Shown: piece after piece, positions 33,908-39,717 of the stretch
How the letters are laid out: every line of letters begins with the position of its first letter
Position numbering within the stretch: the stretch's first letter is position 1
From: Gammaproteobacteria bacterium
GTDB lineage: Bacteria; Pseudomonadota; Gammaproteobacteria; SZUA-152
DNA: 39,717 nucleotides
NCBI GenBank assembly: GCA_022627515.1
Contig: JAKEGK010000030.1
Location: forward strand, 1-39,717
Direction: 5' to 3'
Notes under the pieces: generated by a model
Seen by the model: only the letters and a program-made list of their open reading frames with translations
What the model was told of the DNA's origin: nothing
Databases searched by the model: none
Program-made: the position numbers and the translations under genes

Positions 33908-35065
33908 TTACCGGGGAGTTTCTTCCGCAATTTGCACTTCAATACCATCGCGCAATCCTTCAATGCCAATGGAGGTGATAACCGTGTCGCCGCCGGCGAG
34001 CCCGGATAACACTTCCGTATAACGCCAGTTGCCAATGCCGGTTGTTATTTTCCGTTTTTCCACTGTGTTGCCGGATTGACGCAGCGCGTAAACATGGTTG
34101 TCTTCAAAAATGGTTTCGGTTGGGATGCGTAATACGTTGTCTTTTCCAGCGAGGATAATTTCGGCATCCGCGCTGTAACCTGGCAGCAGGTTTTGATCAC
34201 CGATGACATGGTTAAAATATACCTCGACGTCCACAGTGCGCGCCTGTTTTTCAACATCCTGGATATAAGGTGAAATCCGTTGCACCGTTGCAGGGAATGG
34301 ATGATCGGGAAACGCATCCAGCATTATCCGCGCCGGCAGGCCTTCTCTGACCTGCGGGGCATCGACTTCATCAATGGGCGCCAGTACATAAATACACTGG
34401 TAATCAATCAGATCCACCACAGGCAGTGTCGGGATACCCATGGGTGAAGGTGTAACGAATTCGCCTAGTTCTCCGTTAACCTCGGCAACGACGCCGTCAA
34501 AGGGCGCCCTGATGATGGTGCGTTCAAGGGTTGCTTTGACAACTTCGACCCGAGACAGCGTCACGTTTTCCTTTTCCCTGGCGGCATCGCATGCGGCACT
34601 GGCGGCTTTGGCGTTACCTTGAGCCTGTTCCGCCTGTTCTTCCGATGCCAGTTTTTGTTTGAACAGCTTGGTTATCCTGGCAGCTTCCCGGTCCGCGGTT
34701 TCAAAACGGATACACGCTTCCCGGGCGATGGCTTTTGCCGCCTTGGTTTCGTTCTGCGCGAGCAAAAGTTCCGCCTTAACATCCCTGTTCCAGAGTTCCA
34801 CCAGTATTTCATCTTTTGTAACTTTCTGGCCTTCCTTGACCGCGAGGTTCGAAATCTGCCCGCCTATGTGGGGCGCGAGCCTCGCCCGCCGGCAAGCCGT
34901 TACTGTTCCAGCCCGGGTATTGGTGACAGTGGACTCAACGCTGCCAATCTCCACTTTTGTAACAGTGACAACCACAGGTTTGGTGCGGGTTAAGTAAGCA
35001 AAAAGACCGATAACAGAACCAATAAGAATGACAAGAACCAGCGTTTTATAGGTTGGTTTGGGCAT
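33908..35065 (-). CDS. MacA/HlyD-type periplasmic adaptor (membrane fusion protein)
   Basis: This 385-aa protein has an N-terminal signal-anchor (~8-26), a split lipoyl/barrel-sandwich domain (ARLAPHIGGQISNLAVKEGQKV and later RAPFDGVVAEVNGELGEFV), an alpha-hairpin between them (~95-175), a beta-barrel domain and a membrane-proximal domain. It would bridge the permease pair to an outer-membrane channel; no tolC-like gene is in the window. It is the first gene of the efflux operon. Four cysteines in the mature part, two of them in the hairpin, are unusual for this family. Confidence 0.9.
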   Translation of the reverse strand: MPKPTYKTLVLVILIGSVIGLFAYLTRTKPVVVTVTKVEIGSVESTVTNTRAGTVTACRRARLAPHIGGQISNLAVKEGQKVTKDEILVELWNRDVKAELLLAQNETKAAKAIAREACIRFETADREAARITKLFKQKLASEEQAEQAQGNAKAASAACDAAREKENVTLSRVEVVKATLERTIIRAPFDGVVAEVNGELGEFVTPSPMGIPTLPVVDLIDYQCIYVLAPIDEVDAPQVREGLPARIMLDAFPDHPFPATVQRISPYIQDVEKQARTVDVEVYFNHVIGDQNLLPGYSADAEIILAGKDNVLRIPTETIFEDNHVYALRQSGNTVEKRKITTGIGNWRYTEVLSGLAGGDTVITSIGIEGLRDGIEVQIAEETPR

Positions 35066-35133
35066 CGTAAGTGACTGAGTCAGGTGCTGACACGGTTGTG
35101 CCTGGATAGCAGAACGAAAGATGGTTTTTGGGA

Positions 35134-35577
35134 TTAATCAAAAATCCGGACCGCCAGTACATCGCAATCCGCATGATGCAATACCGCGTTTGCTGTCGAT
35201 CCCAGCAACAACTTTACTCCGTGCCGGCCGTGAGAACCAAGCACAATAAGATCAACTTTGTTTTCCTTTGCGTATTGCACGATTTCGTTAGCGGCATTAC
35301 CGAATTCATAGACAACATTCGTACCCTGCATGTTTAATTTTTTCAGCAGTTGCTCAATAGGCGCCTTGGCGTTATTGATTAACTCTTCATTGGGAATTGT
35401 GTAGGTGGGGGTAATCAATGCTGTTTCGCCGAATCCCATGTAGGGAAGATAATCGATAGTGTGAATGACAGTAAGCACGGTTTTGTTCGATAACACAAGT
35501 TCCTGCGCTTTTCGCAATATCTGCTCTGCCGAGTCCGTAAGATCGATTGCTGCCAGTATATTTGAATAGGTGCTCAT
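35134..35577 (-). CDS. Universal stress protein (UspA family)
   Basis: This 147-aa single-domain Usp begins YSNILAAIDLTDSAEQIL. The ATP-binding motif G-x2-G-x9-G(S/T) is seen in GSHGRHGVKLLLGSTANAVL, and the C-terminal strand is CDVLAVRI. ATP binding is therefore likely. ATG at 35577 is preferred over 35595 because GGAG lies about eight bases upstream. It lies next to the low-potential cytochrome genes, and in Pseudomonas several usp genes are anaerobically induced by ANR, but no FNR box was seen directly upstream of this one. Confidence 0.93.
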   Translation of the reverse strand: MSTYSNILAAIDLTDSAEQILRKAQELVLSNKTVLTVIHTIDYLPYMGFGETALITPTYTIPNEELINNAKAPIEQLLKKLNMQGTNVVYEFGNAANEIVQYAKENKVDLIVLGSHGRHGVKLLLGSTANAVLHHADCDVLAVRIFD

Positions 35578-35639
35578 GATATTGCTCCGCTGCAATGGCC
35601 TATAACCGACGTTTTACAAATAATGTTCTATAAACAACG

Positions 35640-36023
35640 TTAGTTGTTCTTTGCTCCTTGCTGAATCCATTGTTTAATCGAGTCGCGCTCCACTTGCGGC
35701 AAAATTTGCAGTGAACCGTGCGGCATGGTAATGGCTGGATCCGCCTTGCCCTCAATGGTCAGTACGAGGCTGCTGGACAGCGGGTTGCCCGGCACGATAA
35801 CCGGTCCAAACCTGGTGCCTTTCATCAATGTGTCATAGGTTTCCATATTAAGGCCGCTTTTTTTGAACCCCTCGCCTTCACTGTTATGACAGGAAAGGCA
35901 ACGGCTGACGAGAATTGGATTGACCTGTTTGGAAAAACTGACCTCACCCGTTGATGATTTGCCGCAACCGGTCAACAGGAAGAGTGTGATGCTCAACCAG
36001 AATAAGTAAACGATGCGCGCCAT
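35640..36023 (-). CDS. Monoheme c-type cytochrome lipoprotein (PSCyt1-like)
   Basis: This 127-aa protein has a lipoprotein signal peptide with lipobox LTGC (Cys20), then a single heme-binding CLSCH (42-46) and a possible methionine ligand in ITMPHG. The pattern NPILVSRCLSCHNSEG followed by SGLNMETYDTLMKG and VIVPGNPLSSSLV is typical of the planctomycete-type cytochrome C domain (PSCyt1), here standing alone. It should be anchored to an envelope membrane and transfer electrons in the periplasm. ATG at 36023 is preferred (GGAG five bases upstream) over the GTG at 36029. It is divergent from the soluble cytochrome gene. Confidence 0.88.
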   Translation of the reverse strand: MARIVYLFWLSITLFLLTGCGKSSTGEVSFSKQVNPILVSRCLSCHNSEGEGFKKSGLNMETYDTLMKGTRFGPVIVPGNPLSSSLVLTIEGKADPAITMPHGSLQILPQVERDSIKQWIQQGAKNN

Positions 36024-36110
36024 TTTCACTCCGGATAGGATTGCGTGTTAGCCGTGGCAACTGTAATCTCTATAAAAATAATAGTCTGATATTGTTGAAT
36101 TATTTGTTTA

Positions 36111-36124
36111 TTGATACAACTCAA
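36111..36124. promoter_or_regulatory. Near-perfect FNR/ANR-type site upstream of the cytochrome c gene
   Basis: TTGATACAACTCAA matches nine of ten defined consensus bases. Its centre is 29.5 bp from TAAAAT (36147-36152), five of six with a sigma-70 -10, which is the exact class II (-41.5) geometry for the gene at 36206. Confidence 0.55.
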
Positions 36125-36205
36125 GTAACTCTGGAATGATTGTAACTAAAATAATCACGTTCTACAAAAGAAGCTTAATCAAAACGAAAACATAAGGAGT
36201 TGAAC

Positions 36206-36511
36206 ATGAAAATGGTTGCTGGAGCATTAATGGTTGCCGTAACTTTGTGCATGAGCGATATGGCTGTTGCGGGTGATGCCGCAGCAGGCAAGACAAAGAG
36301 TGAGGCATGTGTAGGTTGTCACGGTATGAATGGCCATAGTAACAATCCAAATAATCCCAACCTTGCCGGGCAGAAGAAAAGCTATCTCATCAAGGCAATG
36401 AAAGATTACAAGGACGGCAAGCGCCAGGATCCAATGATGAGTTCACTGATGGCCGGATTAACCGACGCCGATATGGAAAATCTTGCTGAGTTTTACAGCA
36501 CGGTAAAATAA
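36206..36511 (+). CDS. Small soluble c-type cytochrome (class I, c553/c5-like)
   Basis: This 101-aa periplasmic cytochrome has a signal peptide to about MAVA, heme-binding CVGCH (35-39), PNLAGQKKSYLIKAM and a methionine ligand in DPMMSSLMAGL (Met77 or Met78), ending with the AEFYSTV helix. It resembles single-domain c553/c4-type electron carriers. ATG at 36206 is preferred, with AAGGAG six bases upstream; TTG at 36200 lies inside that site. The upstream class II FNR-like promoter suggests more expression at low oxygen. Physiological partners are unknown. Confidence 0.93.
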   Translation: MKMVAGALMVAVTLCMSDMAVAGDAAAGKTKSEACVGCHGMNGHSNNPNNPNLAGQKKSYLIKAMKDYKDGKRQDPMMSSLMAGLTDADMENLAEFYSTVK

Positions 36512-36522
36512 CTGGCAGGCAG

Positions 36523-36593
36523 GGCGGTTAGCTAAAGCTTTGCCGGATAAAAACAGCAACCGGATTTTAATTAGACTGTTTTTGCTAACCGCC
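36523..36593. terminator. Interrupted inverted repeat between convergent cytochrome c and HupH-like genes
   Basis: GGCGGTTAGC (36523-36532) and AAAAACAG (36549-36556) pair with the continuous CTGTTTTTGCTAACCGCC (36576-36593), the left arm being split by 16 bp. The right arm includes the last codons of the HupH-like gene. It may serve as a bidirectional terminator, but efficiency is doubtful. Confidence 0.4.
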
Positions 36594-37008
36594 TGTCCAG
36601 CACAGTTACACTGTATTCAACATCCTCGCGTTGCGCGGGAAGGATGCTGGGCACATACGATATATAGATTGACTTGGTCAGTATGGCGCCTGTGTTATTG
36701 ATATGACGCACCCACCACACGCCATGAATATTGGTTTCCTGTATCTGGTCGCAGCCAAAAATCGTCAACGTGGCGGAAACCTCGCCTTTACCCAATATTT
36801 CCTTCAATCTTTCCTCACACTCTTCATCGCAAGGCGTGTTATTCAGGTCAATAATCGTTTCCTGCCCGGTTTTTAACAGATTGTGTAATGCTGTTTTTAT
36901 TTCTGACAGGATTGTTATCAAAGGGCTGCCCTGTTTTTTAACCATGGCAGAATCAAAGGAAACTACATTAGGATTCTTCATATCTGTATGTTGCATTTTC
37001 ATAACCAT
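36571..37008 (-). CDS. Half-length HupH/HyaF-like hydrogenase-associated protein
   Basis: This 145-aa protein matches the C-terminal conserved region of HupH/HyaF hydrogenase expression proteins in the run GKGEVSATL, then ETNIHGVWWVRHINNTGAIL (88-110) and SYVPSILPAQREDV. Full-length HupH/HyaF proteins are ~285 aa, so only one such domain is present. No hydrogenase structural or hyp genes are in the window. ATG at 37008 is preferred; ATGs at 37002 and 36996 are possible, and the longer frame to 37146 would run through the upstream FNR-like site. The role here could be hydrogenase maturation with genes elsewhere, or assembly of another metalloprotein. Confidence 0.72.
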   Translation of the reverse strand: MVMKMQHTDMKNPNVVSFDSAMVKKQGSPLITILSEIKTALHNLLKTGQETIIDLNNTPCDEECEERLKEILGKGEVSATLTIFGCDQIQETNIHGVWWVRHINNTGAILTKSIYISYVPSILPAQREDVEYSVTVLDRRLAKTV

Positions 37009-37114
37009 CTCTTTCCCAGGCCAAAGTCCACGTGGCAATATTGGAGAAATTGTTCCAACCGCTCTTGCGCAGTTATTCAATGTTAAATTTAAAATCTTTA
37101 CGACACAAAATACC

Positions 37115-37128
37115 TTGATATAAGTCAA
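37115..37128. promoter_or_regulatory. Near-perfect FNR/ANR-type site upstream of the HupH-like gene
   Basis: TTGATATAAGTCAA matches nine of ten consensus bases. On the minus strand TTAAAT lies at class II distance but is a weak -10 (four of six). The site is ~107 bp upstream of the ATG at 37008. Confidence 0.45.
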
Positions 37129-37348
37129 AAGCACTTTTATCAACACGGGTATTTTATGAGTAGTTTGGTAAAGATCAAATAAAACCAGCCATCGGAACAG
37201 CCGAAATATAAGTAATTTATTATCGAATTAACAGATTCACGGGGATTTGAATTAACTTCTGTGAACGTTTACCGTCCATGGCGCGGGTCTGGTTCAGGAT
37301 GTCCCGCGGCGCAACGATAAACGGTAAAACAGCCTGCGCCTGGAAAAT

Positions 37349-38509
37349 TCACTGTTTTGGCGCATATACCCGCAGCTTTAATGCCTTGAGTTCCTGTTCG
37401 ATGTCATCCGGGATATCGGTGCCCCGGGAACCCGAATAGGAAAAGGTAATATAAGCTTCGTATTCGTCATAACATTTCTGCGCGTAGGGGTGGGAGGTAT
37501 ATTGCAGCATGCACTCTTTCAGGTACATGTCCGCCAGTGAATAATAAAAACTGTAGTCAGTGGACCGGTCAATGATAGCAAGCCAGTAGAGTATGACGGG
37601 AATTTCCTCCCTGGGCGGCAGCGTATTCAAATAATGGTATAGTCGCCCCCGTAACCAGACACGTGAGACTTTTTCTTTTTTGCTGGGAAAGTCAGCGGCG
37701 CCTGGATCATGCAGCGGCCCCAGAATTTTATCAACATAAAGCTTTAATTGCGCCATGTCCGGACTTGCTGCGGCGGAAACCTGTTGTTGCCTTAAATCTT
37801 CCAGGCCAGCCAGCCATTCTTCAAGGTTTTTCCGGCTGTACTTGGTATGGCGGGGGTTATCCCGTAATTTGGTTAATTCATTTAAAGCGTCTTCCGGCCG
37901 GTTATAAACCTGGGTATTGATGGTCAGAATCCGTTTCATCACGGTCATTAAGTCGGCTTCCGACAATTCTCCAGCTGATGTTAGATATTTAAGGTAGTGA
38001 GCCATGGCCGTAACGTAATTGCGGGTCATATAACTGAATTCGGCAAATTGAAGATCGTTGCCAAACCGGTCTCTGCCTACATCACTGAATAAAGTGCGCA
38101 GTTGCGGATCCTGCGTGTGGCATGAACTGCAAACTGAAACAAATTCCTTGACAATATTTATTGCATGCCGGTAATTGTCGTGTTTCATGGCAACCATGGC
38201 GTCCGCCAGCTGAGTATGAATGACTTCGAAGGAAATGCGGTATGTGGGTGACCTGATATCAAAATGCGGCTTTGCTTCGTTAAACAAGGTGTCGAGTTTC
38301 GAGACCGCGTCATTCAATTGTTGCCGCCCGGCGGATTGCTCCATTGCCTTTTCATCGAAAAGCACCGGAAATAATCCCTGCACGGTCTGGCCGATCTTCA
38401 CCATGATCTCGTTTACGGATACCGCGGAACTTTTTTCAAATAAATTGGTGGTGGCGATGAGAGCCAGAACCACCACGGATGCTATGACAAGCCATTTAGC
38501 GTGTTTCAT
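37349..38509 (-). CDS. Unrecognised membrane-anchored monoheme protein: cytochrome c'-like domain plus helical-repeat domain
   Basis: I do not recognise this 386-aa protein as a named family. It starts with a signal anchor (~5-23), followed by a helical domain (~32-135). A single CSSCH (127-131) lies in the last helix, the arrangement of cytochrome c' four-helix bundles. The remaining ~240 residues are helix pairs with aromatic residues (EFSYMTRNYVTAMAHYLKYL, PVILYWLAIIDRSTDYSFYYSL), like TPR/alpha-solenoid repeats, and end without a membrane segment. It should sit in the periplasm. AGGTGAT precedes the ATG. A class II FNR-like site lies 64 bp upstream, suggesting expression at low oxygen. 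Functions from NO or ligand sensing to assembly scaffold are possible. Confidence 0.78.
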   Translation of the reverse strand: MKHAKWLVIASVVVLALIATTNLFEKSSAVSVNEIMVKIGQTVQGLFPVLFDEKAMEQSAGRQQLNDAVSKLDTLFNEAKPHFDIRSPTYRISFEVIHTQLADAMVAMKHDNYRHAINIVKEFVSVCSSCHTQDPQLRTLFSDVGRDRFGNDLQFAEFSYMTRNYVTAMAHYLKYLTSAGELSEADLMTVMKRILTINTQVYNRPEDALNELTKLRDNPRHTKYSRKNLEEWLAGLEDLRQQQVSAAASPDMAQLKLYVDKILGPLHDPGAADFPSKKEKVSRVWLRGRLYHYLNTLPPREEIPVILYWLAIIDRSTDYSFYYSLADMYLKECMLQYTSHPYAQKCYDEYEAYITFSYSGSRGTDIPDDIEQELKALKLRVYAPKQ

Positions 38510-38572
38510 ATTATCACCTGTAATTGATAGGCTTTGGATGTTCTCATGATAGACCAGGTTACATGACCGGTT

Positions 38573-38586
38573 CTGATTTAAATCAA
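38573..38586. promoter_or_regulatory. Near-perfect FNR/ANR-type site upstream of the monoheme gene
   Basis: CTGATTTAAATCAA matches nine of ten consensus bases. On the minus strand, TATCAT (38551-38546) starts 28.5 bp from its centre, within one base of the class II spacing, so a FNR-dependent promoter for the gene at 38509 is plausible. Confidence 0.5.
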
Positions 38587-38766
38587 ATTTAAGACCAAGG
38601 TATTGATGGATATTACGGTATTTGGCAACTTCCGCAGGTCTCGGCCCGGCGTACTAAATATTAACGTATTAACGCGTTTTAAGCAGTTATGGCCTGGATT
38701 AGCTGAACGTTGTCAATGCGCACCGGCTGGCGCCGGTTTGAATGCATCGTAATATCTGATTGCAAG

Positions 38767-39216
38767 CTATTTCTCGTTACCTTTCTTTTCCCGCTTTTTA
38801 AAGCGTTTGTCCCATTTTTTGAATTTCTTGCGGCAGTACTTGTCCAGTGACTCGTAACTGTCGAAATATTTTTTGTAATCTTCCTCGGCCGGGCCATCAA
38901 ATTCACAGCAATCATTGGAGTGCTCACGGCAGATTTGCGGCCGTTTTTCATAAATTCCGCAACCGCCATCCGGCTGCAGATGCAGGCAGGGATTCGCGGC
39001 GCTCAGGAACCAGCCATCGTCGTCCTGAAAGACACTGACATTCCTGTGCGACACCAGCCACAACAGGTAATCGTAGTCCATCATGGATCGCGGCGTTTCG
39101 AGTTGCTGCGTAACGTAAGTGCAGCAAATGGAGTGTTTGCACAAAGTACATTTGTTTTCCGGAGTTACTTTGATATTTTTCGGTAAATCTTTAATAGTAA
39201 AAAACTCAAATGCCAT
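38767..39216 (-). CDS. YkgJ-family cysteine-cluster protein
   Basis: This 149-aa protein has the YkgJ (CxxCxxxxCC) cluster: CTLCKHSICC (Cys23, 26, 31, 32), NPCLHL (Cys77), GGCGIYEKRPQIC (Cys86, Cys96) and DCC (103, 104). The family is predicted to bind zinc or an iron-sulfur centre. The C-terminal 30 residues are very Lys/Arg-rich. There is no signal peptide, so it is cytoplasmic. It is encoded just downstream of ppk1 on the same strand (149-bp gap) and may be co-transcribed. Function unknown. Confidence 0.85.
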   Translation of the reverse strand: MAFEFFTIKDLPKNIKVTPENKCTLCKHSICCTYVTQQLETPRSMMDYDYLLWLVSHRNVSVFQDDDGWFLSAANPCLHLQPDGGCGIYEKRPQICREHSNDCCEFDGPAEEDYKKYFDSYESLDKYCRKKFKKWDKRFKKREKKGNEK

Positions 39217-39364
39217 TGTATTAGTGCCTGTATTAGAGCTCTGGACTTTCCGGATTCGGTTGGATGCTGACTTCGGTAAACATAATGGTTAATCGCCAAT
39301 ATGTAAAGTTGTTCCAAATGCCGGGGTGCGCCATAGCGGAATATACCGGCGGTGTAAGCCGTGT

Positions 39365-39717
39365 TCAGGATTGCTGGGCCAGTGTATCCAGCAATGTGAT
39401 TTGCGCGGTAAAAGGTTCTTCGTTTTCGGCGGGCGCGGTTTTGGTAAAGGTGCCGTCCGGGTTTAATATCCAGGACTGTTTATTGTCTTTCAGGTAATAG
39501 TTAAGGTCGTTAATGACCTTCTCCTGTATGCTCTTCAAGCGCAGAGGGAAACAGACCTCAACGCGCTGGAATAAATTGCGTTCCATCAAATCCGCGCTGG
39601 AAGCGTATATTTCCGGTTCGCCGCCATTTTCAAAGTAATAGATGCGGGTATGCTCGAGAAATCTTCCGACGATGGAGCGCACTTTTATGATATCCGAAAC
39701 ACCGGTAATACCCGGCC
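39365..39717 (-). CDS. ppk1: Polyphosphate kinase 1, C-terminal part (5' end beyond the window)
   Basis: This is the last ~117 residues of PPK1, which polymerises ATP gamma-phosphate into polyphosphate. VRSIVGRFLEHTRIYYFENGGEP is the conserved phospholipase-D-like C-terminal region, followed by IYASSADLMERNLFQRVEVCFPL. The frame is open to the right edge of the window, so the GTG at 39682 is not the start. The tail after KSIQEKVI is longer than in E. coli PPK and ends TLAQQS. It lies on the far side of the cytochrome group from the pst/phoU cluster; its promoter, and any Pho box, are not visible. Confidence 0.95.
   Translation of the reverse strand, partial: PGITGVSDIIKVRSIVGRFLEHTRIYYFENGGEPEIYASSADLMERNLFQRVEVCFPLRLKSIQEKVINDLNYYLKDNKQSWILNPDGTFTKTAPAENEEPFTAQITLLDTLAQQS

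Noticed and set aside
38679-38969. 96-aa open frame overlapping the 3' part of the YkgJ-like gene on the same strand
   Set aside because: It lies in a different frame of a gene with a clear cysteine-cluster signature and has no features of its own.

Overview
The window looks like a chromosomal segment of a non-enteric gammaproteobacterium of roughly 50% G+C. The pointers are the rpmE / thermonuclease / malic enzyme order (similar to the order I recall from Pseudomonas), the long gammaproteobacterial forms of PstC (755 aa) and PstA (551 aa), a QseBC-type two-component pair and a PgaABC-type exopolysaccharide operon. I cannot fix the genus. No rRNA, tRNA, CRISPR, prophage or transposase gene was seen. 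The two ends cut through mak (fructokinase, left) and ppk1 (polyphosphate kinase, right).

Layout. 1-8453: housekeeping genes (mak end, a PhnD-like binding protein, a DUF255 thioredoxin-fold protein, a DegS/AlgW protease, a Nif3-like protein, rpmE, a secreted thermonuclease, malic enzyme). 8510-11261: a protein with two copies of one domain, a CBS-pair protein and an APH-kinase/P-loop fusion, all on the minus strand. 11384-12714: an L,D-transpeptidase convergent with an Lpp-like lipoprotein. 13353-15385: qseBC-like genes. 16208-20831: pgaA-pgaB-pgaCD, in which PgaC and PgaD appear fused. 21426-30471: a complete phosphate regulon (phoB, phoR, pstS, pstC, pstA, pstB, phoU). 30509-35065: a MacAB-type ABC efflux operon (adaptor, ATPase, two permeases) interrupted by a 214-bp palindromic MITE-like element. 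35134-39216: a small redox/stress group (universal stress protein, two small c-type cytochromes, a half-length HupH-like protein, an unfamiliar monoheme protein and a YkgJ cysteine-cluster protein).

How it works together. phoB and pstS have the same promoter layout: an 18-bp Pho box, 10 bp, then a -10 hexamer. PhoBR, Pst and PhoU therefore look like one autoregulated phosphate-sensing circuit, with ppk1 at the far end of the window. A second theme is oxygen: two perfect FNR/ANR-type sites (TTGATGCAYATCAA) lie around the L,D-transpeptidase/lipoprotein pair. Three near-perfect sites lie upstream of the cytochrome c, HupH-like and monoheme genes, two of them at class II spacing to a plausible -10. 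The most unusual items are the PgaC-PgaD fusion, a possible small RNA with three 14-nt tandem repeats beside the pga operon, the palindromic element inside the ABC operon, the monoheme cytochrome-c'-like/helical-repeat protein, and the possible low-oxygen gene group.
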